From assembly GCF_905171765.1 (NCBI RefSeq), contig NC_053392.1, positions 412,352,299 through 412,416,298 on the forward strand: a stretch of DNA of 64,000 nucleotides. The letters are read 5' to 3'. Positions 52,567 to 63,232 of the stretch are shown piece by piece. The DNA comes from Bufo bufo. Its lineage: Eukaryota > Chordata > Amphibia > Anura > Bufonidae. The notes under the pieces were generated by a model. That model saw nothing but the letters and a program-made list of their open reading frames with translations. It did not search any database and was not told the origin of the DNA. A program made the position numbers and the translations under genes. Position 1 is the stretch's first letter. Each line of letters starts with the position of its first letter.

Positions 52567-54493
52567 TCAGTCCTCAGTGATCTCACTTAAGGTATGTTCT
52601 TCCCCCCAGCCACGTACAACACCACAGGTACCAGATAGGTGACAACGAGCACCCTGGGATGCCTGTTGTGGTTGATCTTCCTCCTCTTCCTCAAAGCCAC
52701 ATTCCTCCTCTGACTTCTCTTCCTCACAGTCCTCTTCCGGCGTTGCTGCAGGTCCAGCAAGCGATGCTGATAAGGCTGTTTCTGGTGGTGGTGATGGTGA
52801 CCACAACTCTTCCTCTTCCTCTTCACGCTCATCTACGGCCTGATCCAGCACTCTTCGCAGGGCACGCTCCAGGAAGAAAACAAATTGGATGATGTCGCTG
52901 ATGGTGCCTTCGGTGCAACTGACTAGGTTTGTCACCTCCTCAAAAGGATGCATGAGCGCATGAGTGTTCAGTAACGCATGAGCGTTCAGTAACGTGTCAA
53001 AAAAATTCCCAGCTCCACAGAGGCTGTCCTAGCACCCCGGTCATACAAATACTCGTTGCCGGCTTTTTCTTGTCGGAGCAGGCGGTCGAACATTAGGAGT
53101 GTTGAATTTTAACGTGTCGGGCTGTCGCAAATCAAGCGCCTCACTGAAATGTTGTTTCGACGCTGGATATCTGAAAAGTGCGCCATGGCCGTGTAGGAAC
53201 ACCTGAAATGGCCACACACCTTCCTGGCCTGCTTCAGGACGTCCTGTAAGCCTGGGTACTTATGCACAAAGCGTTGTACAATCAGATTCAACACATGTGC
53301 CATGCACGGCACATGTGTCAACTTGCCCAAATTCAATGTCGCCAACAAATTGCTTCCATTGTCACACAGCACTTTGCCGATCTCCAGTTGGTGCGGAGTC
53401 AGCCACTGATCCACCTGTGCGTTCAGGGTGGACAGGAGTGCTGGTCCGGTGTGACTCTCTGCTTTCAGGCAAGTCAACCCCAAGACGGCGTGACACTGTT
53501 GAATCCGGGATGTGGAATAGCCCCTGGGGAGCTGGGGGGTGCCGTTGATGTGGAGCAAGACGCAGCAGCAGAAGAGGACTCAGCCGAGGAGGTTATGGAA
53601 GAGGATGGAGTAGGAGGAGTAGAGGAGGTGGCAGCAGGCCTGCCTGCAAGTCGTGGCGGTGTCACCAACTCCTCTGCAGAGCCACGCATTCCATCAGCCG
53701 TCAGCAGGTTTACCCAATGCGCAGTGTAGGTGATATACCTGCCCTGACCGTGCTTTGCAGACCAGGTATCAGTGTTCAGATGGACCCTTGCCCCAACACT
53801 GTGTGCCAGACATGCCATGACTTCCTTTTACACAATTGAGTACAGGTTGGGGATTGCCTTTTGTGCAAAGAAATTTCGTCCGGGTACCTTCCACTGCGGT
53901 GTTCCAATAGCTACAAATTTTTTGAAGGCCTCAGACTCCACCAGCTTGTATGGTAAAAGCTAGAAGGCTAAGAGTTCAGACAAGCCAGCTGTCAGACGCC
54001 GGGCAAGGGGGTGACTTTGTGACATTGGCTTCTTACGCTCAAACATGTCCTTGACAGACACCTGACTGTGGGCAGATGAGCAGGAACTGCTCAAGGCGAG
54101 AGACGGAGTGGCGGATGGTTGAGAGGGGGCAAGGAGGACAGCAGTGGTTGACGTGGCTAAAGATGCTGGACCAGGAGGAGGATGGCGGCTTTGAGTTTGT
54201 GTGCTGCTTGTACTCATGTGTTGATCCCATAGGCGTTTGTGATGTGCGATCATGTGCCTTCGCAAAGCAGTTGTACCTAGGTGGGTGTTGGACTTCCCAC
54301 AACTCAGTTTCTTTTGGCACAGGTTGCAAATGGCATCGCTGTTGTCAGAGGCAGACACACAAAAAAAATGCCACACTGCTGAGCTCTGCAATGACGGCAT
54401 TCTGGTGGTGGCAACAGCATGCGTTGATTGGGTGCTGTCCTTACAGCAGAGATCAGATGAGTCCTTCAGGACTGTAATGGACACTGAATACAC
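52567..54493 (-). pseudogene. hAT-3 transposase with BED zinc finger, decayed and lacking its C terminus
   Basis: On the minus strand, the BED finger is VWHFFCVSASDN then AICNLCQKKL and LRRHMIAHH (about 54330-54240). MFERKKP precedes the catalytic core, whose first aspartate block is LNTDTWSAKHGQGRY (about 53760). The second is VLCDNGSNLLATL with CMAHVLNLIVQ (about 53340). An acidic stretch with ATPEEDCEEE lies near 52730 and ends at SEITED. Frameshifts occur near 53950, 53520 and 53110, and the dimerisation domain is absent. It is the same superfamily as hAT-2 but clearly a different family. Confidence 0.88.
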
Positions 54494-54798
54494 TAGACTA
54501 GCTATCGATTTCCCTATTAAATCAGCAGCAGCTACACTGTCCCTCCTCTCACTAAGAATGCAGCTTCCGAATGAATCTAAAATGGATGCTGTCCAGGAGG
54601 TGGGAGGGTCTGGGAGGGAGGGTCTGCTGCTGATTGGCTGGAATGTGTCTGCTGACTGTGAGGTACAGGGTCAAAGTTTACTCAATGATGATGAATAGGG
54701 GCGGACCGAACATCGCATATGTTCGCCCGCCGCGGCGAACGCGAACAAGCTATATTCGCCGGGAACTATTCGCCGGCAAACTATTCGGGACATCTCTA
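54494..54798 (-). mobile_element. hAT-3 5' leader and terminal inverted repeat
   Basis: The minus-strand end reads TAGAGATGTCCCGAATAG at 54798, followed by TTCGCCGG and GTTCGC repeats, the usual form of this hAT group. The adjacent CTCTCTAA (54799-54806) would be the 8-bp duplication, but the partner copy was not found. Confidence 0.65.
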
Positions 54799-55284
54799 CT
54801 CTCTAAGGCTTGTGCTGGCTTTGGTTTGAGCTGCGGCTTATCACCGGAATTGACCTTATTGTTGACATGAGTTGATCCGGTTTGCTGCATAGATGTACTT
54901 GCGTTGTAGACTTGAAGAGGCTCAGACATATAGAGCTGAGAGGTCTCTGCATTGGGAGTCAGAACAGTGTTGTTAGTAGGAGGTACAGGAGAGGACTCTG
55001 TATCTTTGCAGATGTTATGCTTTAGAACATATTCACTGGTGTGTTCAGCTGGATCTTCCAATTCTGCTGGGATAAGGCAGTCTGAATTAATACTTTGTTC
55101 CATTGCTTGTTCAAGGACTTTCAGCCTTGCTAGGGAAGCTGCTTCCTCCCCTTCCGTTTTCAGAATCTTTATTTGTTAATCTGCCTCTGCTTGGAGAGCT
55201 TTGCTTTGAGCCTCCATCTTGGCTTGATGAGCTGCCATCTCTGCTTGTTGAGCTGCCCTTTGAGATTCCATCTCCGCTTGTTGA

Positions 55285-56749
55285 TAAGGCGAACTTGCGA
55301 ACATTTGGAGAAATCTGCGCCCGCCATATTCTTTTACATTGTGAAGAACTTTGACCAATGACACATCCATCAGGTGGTACAGGACAGCCAATTGAGATAT
55401 TTCAGCACATGGACATACCCCTACCTTATAAATAAACCTGATCTGGCCGCCATTTTACATTCAATGTTTTGCAAGTGTAGGGAGAGGTTGCTGTGTGGAG
55501 CAGGGTCAGGCGGTTAGGGCCACAAAACGCTAGCTAATAGGGCCACAAAAGTCATTTTAAGCACTAGTATAGGTGTGCTATCGATATGTGTGATACACAG
55601 AGGGGTGCGATATACTTATAATATACTTTTATAATGAGTCAAAAACACATAGATCTATATAGTGATCACCTAGAAGTCAGGGGCCTAGGGGCTAGGGGCT
55701 TACTAGGGCCATTTTTATATAGGGTAAGGTTCCGGACGGGGTCACTCTTATCAGGGCGGGTGGTCTGTGGTTAGGCTATCAGGGCCAGAATAGCACCCCC
55801 CTGTAAGGGCAATATAAGGGACAGTTCTTTGCCCACCCTGTCCTTCAATACTACATCATCATCTAGCCCAGGGATGGATGTTATTTTGCTTTCCCTCCTG
55901 GATTCATCGATGTGCACTGGAACCCCCCGGATTGTGGTAGGACATATGGTTTCTGATTTGGTGCCGCCGAGCACCTGATTTAGTGCCGCCGAGCACTTGT
56001 TATTGCCTACCACGTCTATGCTTTTTGCTTAACTTTAATAATTTAATTTATTTTCATTTTGAAGAATATCTTTTCCATTCAGACGTCTGCAAAATGGGTC
56101 CGCATCCGTTCCGCAATTTTGCGGAACGGATGCAGACCCATTTATTTTCAATGGGGCCGGAATGTGCTGTTCGCATCCGCATTTGCGCATCCGCACTTCC
56201 GCATCTGTGCTTCCGTTTCCACCAAAAAATAGAACATGTCCTATTCTTGTCCGCAATTGCAGACAAGATTAAGCATTTTCTATTATAGTGCCGGCAATGT
56301 GCGGTCCACAAATTGCGGAATGCACATTGCCGGTGTCTGTGTTTTGCGGATCCGCAAAACACTTACGGACGTGTGAATGGACGCTCATAGTAAAATTATT
56401 TAAGGTTACGTTTTATCTTCATGTATATTCTAATACTTTCTTTATAGTGCATTTGGGTACTGTATAGTGCATTTGTGCATGCGCGTACACGAAAATTATA
56501 TTGCCGATATTTCGCATTGACATTTTTTTTTATGGAGATCGCAAATTCGAATAATACATCTGGTATTTCACTGTCCATGTTGTTGGACTATTTGTGCACT
56601 TCTAGTAATTATTTCTTGGCTGCAAATATGAGCTGAAGGTTTTTCAGGTTTGCCTGCCATTAAAATGAATGGGACCCGCCGCGAACTTGCGGTTCGCGAA
56701 CATTTGATCACGTTAGCAAACCGTCCCAGCCGATGTTCGTCCATCACTA
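55285..56749. mobile_element. non-autonomous hAT with promoter-like leader
   Basis: It starts TAAGGCGAACTTGCGAAC and ends GTTCGTCCATCACTA, with an 8-bp duplication differing at one base (CTTGTTGA at 55277-55284, TTTGTTGA at 56750-56757) in the BEL gag repeat. The interior has a TATA-like TTATAAATAAAC at about 55423 and a leader (AGGGAGAGGTTGC) like that of hAT-2, but no transposase. A MITE is nested at 56075-56380. Confidence 0.75.
56075..56380. mobile_element. MITE with CCATTCAGACGTC ends
   Basis: Inverted ends are CCATTCAGACGTCTGC and, on the other strand, CCATTCACACGTCCG. The interior contains palindromes such as CCGCAATTTTGCGG. It is related to the short copy at 112-183. Confidence 0.7.
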
Positions 56750-57368
56750 TTTGTTGAGCTGCCCTTTGAGCTTCCATCTCTGCTTGCTTACTGGTAAAGG
56801 AGCTTTGCGCGGGCCTCTATTAACTTGTTGCTTAATGTTGATCTTCTGGAACGAGAGGATCTGGAAGAAAGTGCACTTGGTTGTGGTGGATCTGTGAGAT
56901 CTGGTCTCCTACAGTTGAGTAATGCGGAATTCTGCCTTAAACTTAGCATTTTGCACTGCGAGATCCCTTTGTTGGTTCAGTGCATCAGTCCTGGTCAGTT
57001 CTGCTAAAGAATCCTCTATATTAGAGTCCTGCAAGTAGGCAGTATTTTGCAGACAGCTGCTGGTAGCATACATACACAGCAAATAGGTGATTTATAGAGT
57101 CTATTATTTCAGCTGGTTGATCATTAGAGTGTGACAAAACTGACATGCGGTGTGAGGTTCTGTCCCAGAGGTCTGACAGATTACTGGAGAACTCATCTCT
57201 AGTGGCTTCATAGTTTTCTCTGAGTTTCTGTGTTGGTTTTATTGTACGTTTGGGTCTTACACTCTGTTCGGTAATATCTGCAGAATCTGCACCCTGTACA
57301 TCTGCCGGTTCAGAGGCATGATGAGTTGGTTCAGCTATAAAAGAGTGTTCAGAGCCTTCTCTAGGCAT

Positions 57369-57607
57369 TTTTTACGCTTTAAGAAGACGAACAGCAGCTT
57401 AGACAGTGCAATGTAGAGAAACAGTTTTCAACATCCACTTGAAGTGCAGTAAGCTTGTGGCCATGTGCTTTCACAAGATTGCACAGGAGAAATACCACAG
57501 ATAATGTCTCTGATGTCACCAGCGGCTAATAAAAAAATTATAGGGAATGTCACAGGTATTTGGGATGTGGAAACGTTACACAGGAGAAATACCGCAGATA
57601 ATGTCGC
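57369..57607 (+). repeat. tandem array (about 98-bp units), left of chromovirus
   Basis: Units contain CAGATAATGTC, GATGTCACCAGCGGCTAA and GGTATTTGGGATGTGG. The array is cut at 57607 by the chromovirus and continues at 62852. Confidence 0.75.
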
Positions 57608-58105
57608 TGTCATGCCCCACTCTGACAATGTGCGGAGGTCGGCCAGGATTGCAGCACGAGTTTAGTGTTTGTTTTGGAGTCGTGCTGGATCCGCCCCTCA
57701 TCAGGTGCACTGGGTGGAGTCATTAGTTTAAATAGCTCCTCTGCCCAGTGCCCTGAGCAGATTATATTCATTATTGTGATCTTGGAAGCTAGGAAGGAAG
57801 GTTGGCTGTCTGCTCCAGCTCAGGAAGATAAGTGTTGTTTCTAGTTGGTTGTTTTGTGTCATCTTTCCCATCCAGGTTCTGTGCGAGCAGGCTGCTCCTA
57901 TTTCCCACTTCACCATCTCAGGGAATTCAGGGTTTTGTCAGCCCAGGCACGGTGACATCTCAGATCTACCTTCAAGACCTGTAGATGGGCTGAGCAGTGC
58001 AGAGAAAGAGGTCAGGGATTAACTAGGAGGTGACCCTTCCCTGTCTCTCGCCCAGAGCCTGGTTGGTGCGTTATCTGTTAGACTGGGTGCACGCCCGCCG
58101 TGACA
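57608..58105 (+). repeat. chromovirus 5' LTR
   Basis: It starts TGTCATGCCCC and ends CCGCCGTGACA, and contains CATTAGTTTAAATAGC as a possible TATA-like element at about 57730. The following TTATAATCCGCC is the position of the primer site. Confidence 0.95.
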
Positions 58106-58151
58106 TTATAATCCGCCATACTGTGACTGCCATCACTCAGCCCTTTTGTGA

Positions 58152-58862
58152 TGGCGTCAATTGATGCACTGGTTGACCGCATGCAGGATTTATCCCTAGA
58201 GGTTGCGGATCTGCGTGGTACGGTCACACAGTGTCAGAGGTTTCTGGCATCAGGTACAGGTCAAATTGGTTCGGGAGCCTAAAGTCGCTCTTCCCGACAG
58301 ATTTACAGGGAGTACGGATGATTTTTTCCACTTTAAAGAGTCATGCAAATTGTACTTTCGACTGCGTCCATTTTCGTCAGGTAATGAGGATCAGAGGGTT
58401 GGTATCATCATGTCTCTGCTTAAAGGGGACGCTCAATCCTGGGCTTTTTCTCTGCCGCCCGGTTCTCTGGCTCTCCGGTCAGTGGAGGAATTTTTCCAAG
58501 CCCTGGGATTGATTTACGATGACCCAGATCGGGTCTCGATGGCAGAATCGAAATTGCGTAACTTACTGCAGGGTGAACATACTGCAGAGGGTTACTGTAC
58601 AGAGTTTAGGAGATGGGCTACTGAGTCGGGGTGGAATGACCCCGCGTTACGTAGTCAGTTTTGTCAGGGGTTATCTGAAAGGTTGAAGGATGCCCTGGCT
58701 TTTCATGAGTATCCGGATACTTTAGAGAATGCAATGTCTTTGGCTATACGGTTGGATAGACGTATCCGAGAGAGGGGTAAGGGTCCCTCCGTGCAGGGGA
58801 TCCCTCCTGCGTGTGGTTTTGTTTCTTCTTCTGCCCAGGGTGATATTGCTTATAACTCTTGA
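58152..58862 (+). pseudogene. chromovirus Gag, one frameshift, ends at an in-frame TGA
   Basis: ATG at 58152 gives MASIDALVDRMQDLSLEVADL, given here as MASIDALVDRM and QDLSLEVADL. A frameshift near 58265-58285 moves it to the frame with REPKVALPDRF, YFRLRPFSSG and EYCTEF-type Gag sequence. It stops at TGA 58860-58862, after which the zinc-knuckle sequence continues in the same frame. Gag would form the capsid; the CCHC knuckle (CYFCGKRGHFIFSC) lies beyond the stop, at about 58940. Confidence 0.85.
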
Positions 58863-61800
58863 GTAGCGGAGGAACCCATGCAATTGGGTCAGATTTCTTT
58901 CCATTCTGATATTAGAGACTTTAGGAAATTGCACAAACTATGTTACTTTTGTGGAAAGAGGGGTCATTTTATTTTTTCTTGTCCTCATGTTAAATCACAG
59001 GTGGATGAGAAAAGGAAAAAAGGAAAAAAAAACTCCCTTACACTTGGTTGTATGAATGGTGTGGTGGAACAGACAGGTATGCAAGCTCCCTGCAGTTCCT
59101 GTTTTCTCCTTTCAGCTATGGTGGAGCTAGAGTCAAAAAATGTGTTTGTTGATGTATTCCTTGATTGTGGTGCTGGGGTAAACCTAATTGACTTTCTTTT
59201 TCTTCAAGGCCTGGGACTAAGTACTTGCACGTTAGAGAACGAGATTCGTGTTTTTGCAATTGATTCTTCCCCTCTTTCTCAAAGGAGTCTCACTCACATT
59301 GTTCATGGTATTCATTTAAGGGTGGGTGATTCACATGCTGAAATTATTTCTTGTTTTGTCATGAAGGATTTGCCAGCTCCTATAGTTTTGGGGTTGCCAT
59401 GGTTGATTAGACATAACCCAATTATAGACTGGCAAGCGAAACAGATCATTGGTTGGAGCGAGTTTTGTTCGGACAATTGTCTTGTCACATCAATTTCTGA
59501 AGTGTCCATTACGGCTTTACCTCCATATCTCTCGGATTTTGCGGATGTTTTTTCGGAGGGTGGGGCTCAGGAATTGCCCCCTCATCGGGACTATGATTGT
59601 CCAGTTAATCTCATTCCTGGCGCCAAGTTGCCAAAGTCTCGGCTTTACAACCTCTCTCAACCCGAAAGAGAGGTCATGCGAAAGTATGTCGCCGAGAGTT
59701 TGGCAAAGGGTCATATTAGACCATCTAAGTCTCCAGTGGCAGTAGGTTTGTTCTTTGTGAAGAAAAAAGATGGATCACTGAGACCGTGTTTGGATTTCCG
59801 GGAGTTGAACCGTATTACAGTCCGGGATCCATATCCCCTGCCCTTGATCTCTGATCTTTTTGATCAGATTGTTGGAGCCAAGGTGTTCTCCAAGTTGGAT
59901 TTGAGAGGAGCCTACAATCTGATCAGGATCAAGGAGGGGGATGAGTGGAAAACGGCCTTCAATACGCACGAGGGTCATTTTGAAAACCTGGTGATGCCTT
60001 TTGGGTTGACGAACGCGCCAGCAGTATTTCAGCGATTCGTCAATGACATTTTTCATCACTTGGTGGGGAGGTTCGTAGTAGTTTACCTGGATGACATTTT
60101 AATTTATTCTCCTGATCTGAAGACCCATCAGGATCATGTGAGACAGGTTTTGACGATCCTTCGGGAGAATAAGTTGTATGCCAAATTGGAGAAATGTTTG
60201 TTTGCGGTGCAAGAGCTTCCGTTCTTGGGATACATGCTTTCTGATTCCGGTTTTCGTATGGACCCCGAAAAGGTCCGGGCAGTTCTGGAGTGGGACCGAC
60301 CAGAGAATCAGAAAGCTTTGATGCGGTTCTTGGGGTTTACAAATTATTATAGGAAATTTTTTTCGAATTATTCTACTCTAGTAAAACCTCTTACTGATAT
60401 GACCAAGAAGGGCGCCGATGTCTCTGTCTGGTCGGATGAGGCGTTGCAGGCCTTTTCGGCTGTTAAGGAGCGTTTTGCGTCCGCTCCCATTCTGGTGCAG
60501 CCGGATGTGTCTCAACCATTCGTAGTGGAGGTTGATGCATCAGAGGTGGGGGTTGGGGCGGTGCTGTCACAGGGTTCATCTCCTGGCAAGTGGGTCCCGT
60601 GTGCCTTCTTCTCCAAGAAGCTCTCGGTTGCCGAGAGGAATTATGATGTTGGAGATAGAGAGTTGTTGGCTATCAAGTTGGCCTTTGAGGAATGGCGCCA
60701 CTGGTTGGAGGGGGCGTCTCACCCCGTTACAGTGTATACTGACCATAAGAATTTGGCTTACCTGCAATCTGCCAAGCGTCTGAACCCTAGGCAGGCCAGA
60801 TGGTCACTTTTTTTTACCAGGTTCAATTTCGTGGTTACCTTTCGCCCAGGGTTCAAGAACGTCAAGGCTGATGCCTTATCTCGCAGCTTCCCTGGGGGAG
60901 GTGATTCAGAAGATCCAGCGCCTATTTTGGCGGATGGAGTGGTGGTCTCCGCTCTGTACCTTGAATTGGAGATGGAGGTGTTGGGAGCTCAGGAGGTGGC
61001 TCCTGGTTCGTGTCCCCCAGGGAGGTTGTTTGTTCCTGAGGGCCTACGATACAAGGTGTTTAAGGAACATCACGATACTGTTCTCGCTGGACATCCTGGT
61101 GGTAAGTCCACCTGTGATCTGGTGTCCCGGAGGTTCTGGTGGCCAGGTTTGCGTAAGAGTATTGAGAATTACGTGGCAGCTTGTGAAACCTGCGCTCGGT
61201 CTAAGGTTGCTCATACTCGACCGCCTGGTTCACTTCTTCCATTGTCTATTCCATCTTGTCCTTGGACACATTTGTCCATGGACTTTATTACGGACCTACC
61301 GAGTTCCTCCGGGAGAACAGTGATTTTGGTGGTAGTCGATCGTTTCAGTAAAATGGCTCACTTTATACCACTAACAAGTCTGCCTAACGCTAAGACTCTT
61401 GCGCAGATTTTTGTGGATAATATTGTTAAATTGCACGGTATTCCTTCGGATATTGTCTCTGATAGGGGCACGCAGTTTGTCTCCAGGTTTTGGAGGGCGT
61501 TCTGCTCTCGACTTGGCATTCAACTTTCTTTCTCGTCGGCTTTTCATCCACAGTCGAATGGTCAGACGGAGCGTACCAATCAAAACCTGGAGACCTACTT
61601 GAGGTGCTTTGTGGCTGAGAATCAGGAGGACTGGTCCTCGTTCTTGCCCTTAGCAGAATTTGCATTGAATAACCGTAGGCAGGAGTCCATGGGTAAGTCG
61701 CCATTTTTTGGCGCATACGGTTTCCATCCTCAGTTTGGTACCTTTTCTGGGTCTGGTTCCTCCGGGATGCCAGAGTAGGAGAGATTCTCTTCTGCCTTAT

Positions 61801-62411
61801 CCTCTATCTGGCGGGGGATTCAAGGGAATTTGGAGAGGATGGGTGAGAGGTATAAACGAATGACTGACAGGAGACGTGTGACTGGTCCGGACCTGTGTGT
61901 GGGTGATTTGGTGTGGTTGTCCACTAGGAATATCAAGTTGAGAATGCCATCTTGGAAACTGGGTCCAAGATTTGTTGGTCCATATAATATTTCTGCTGTG
62001 ATCAATCCTGTGGCATTTCGACTTGATCTGCCGCAGACTTGGAGGATCCACGATGTCTTCCACAAGTCTTTACTAAAAAAATATGTTAAACCGGTGGTAC
62101 CATCGCCATTGCCTCCTCCTCCTGTTCTGGTCGAGGGAAACTTGGAGTTCGAGATCTCCAGGATTCTCGACTCGAGAGTTCTGCGGGGTTCCCTCCAGTA
62201 CCTGGTTCACTGGAGGGGATACGGTCCTGAGGAGAGGATGTGGGTTCCGGCGTCAGATGTCAACGCCAGCCGTCTGGTGAGGGCCTTTCATAGGTCCCAT
62301 CCGGATAAGGTTGGTCCAGGGTGTCCGGAGGTCACCCGTAGAGGGGGGGGTACTGTCATGCCCCACTCTGACGATGTGCGGAGGTCGGCCAGGATTGCAG
62401 CACGAGTTTAG
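58863..62411 (+). pseudogene. chromovirus Pol (PR-RT-RH-IN-chromodomain), one in-frame TAG
   Basis: In one frame from 58863: zinc knuckle, then protease with an unusual DCGAG active-site motif (about 59165). RT follows with LDFRELN, FSKLDLRGAYN and YLDDILIYS (about 60085), then RNase H with VEVDASEVGVGAVL and YTDHKNLAYL. Integrase shows HHCC zinc residues (HHDT, CETCARS) and the DDE parts MDFITDLP, SDRGTQFVS and a following glutamate in GQTERTNQ. A TAG at 61776-61778 interrupts. Beyond it lie GPRFVGPY and a chromodomain (YLVHWRGYG, about 62200), which directs insertion to marked chromatin in this group. The frame runs 58 bases into the 3' LTR before its stop. Confidence 0.92.
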
Positions 62412-62851
62412 TGTTTGTTTTGGAGTCGTGCTGGATCCGCCCCTCATCAGGTGCACTGGGTGGAGTCATTAGTTTAAATAGCTCCTCTGCCCAGTGCCCT
62501 GAGCGGATTATATTCATTATTGTGATCTTGGAAGCTAGGAAGGAAGGTTGGCTGTCTGCTCCAGCTCAGGAAGATAAGTGTTGTTTCTAGTTGGTTGTTT
62601 TGTGTCATCTTTCCCATCCAGGGTCTGTGCGAGCAGGCTGCTCCTATTTCCCACTTCACCATCTCAGGGAATTCAGGGTTTTGTCAGCCCAGGCACGGGG
62701 ACATCTCAGATCTACCTTCAAGATCTGTAGATGGGCTGAGCAGTGCAGAGAAAGAGGTCAGGGATTAGCTAGGAGGTGACCCTTCCCTGTCTCTCGCCCA
62801 GAGCCTGGTTGGTGCGTTATCTGTTAGACTGGGTGCACGCCCGCCGTGACA
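62354..62851 (+). repeat. chromovirus 3' LTR
   Basis: It has the same length as the 5' LTR with about six single-base differences. It begins inside the open pol frame, and the pol stop TAG lies at 62409-62411. Confidence 0.95.
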
Positions 62852-62856
62852 GTCGC

Positions 62857-63232
62857 TGATGTCACCAGCGGCTAATAAAAAATGACAGGGAATGTCACAG
62901 GTATTTGGGATGTAGAAACGTTACACTGGAGATGTACCCCAGGTAATGTCACTGTCCGCAGCAGACACCATCTATGGAAAAAGTACACTGGATGTCACTG
63001 ATATTTTTGGGATGTGCACACATTACACAGGAGATTTAGCTCAGATAATGTCGCTGTCTGCAGCGGCCTAACTATTGCACGCTATTTAGCGCAGGATGCG
63101 CTAAAAATAGATATTGCTGCCACACACAATAGCCCGTAAAAGGACTTTTGGCTCTGTAAAGTTTTAGCAATTTAGCTCAGGTTGTTCTAAAAATATATAT
63201 TGCTGCTGCCACACACAACAATAGTCCTTAAC
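62857..63232 (+). repeat. tandem array right of chromovirus
   Basis: The 98-bp type units (GATGTCACCAGCGGCTAA, GGTATTTGGGATGT, CAGATAATGTCGCTG) continue and decay. After them come AAAAATATATATTGCTGC units with TTTAGCGCAGG, seen twice (about 63087 and 63170). Confidence 0.7.

Larger units (their letters stand above)
54807..57368 (-). pseudogene. BEL/Pao gag, interrupted by a non-autonomous hAT
   Basis: The minus-strand start MPREGSEHSFIAEPTHHAS leads to RPKRTIKPTQKLRENYEATR, typical of the N terminus of BEL Gag. A coiled-coil-like Ala/Glu/Gln repeat (QQAEMESQRAAQQAEM) lies near 55250 and continues across the insertion at 55285-56749. The distal part is hydrophilic (KPKPAQALE) and stops at the hAT-3 end. 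It may be the 5' half of the same BEL element whose pol lies at 36840-38504, as strand and order agree. Confidence 0.65.
57608..62851 (+). mobile_element. Ty3 chromovirus, full length, young
   Basis: Two 498-bp LTRs (57608-58105 and 62354-62851) differ at about six positions by eye. A 5-bp duplication GTCGC (57603-57607 and 62852-62856) flanks the 5,244-bp element. A polypurine tract (AGAGGGGGGGG) precedes the 3' LTR. Gag, protease, RT, RNase H, integrase and a terminal chromodomain are in order. Both ends and the order are intact; three coding lesions are visible. Confidence 0.95.
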
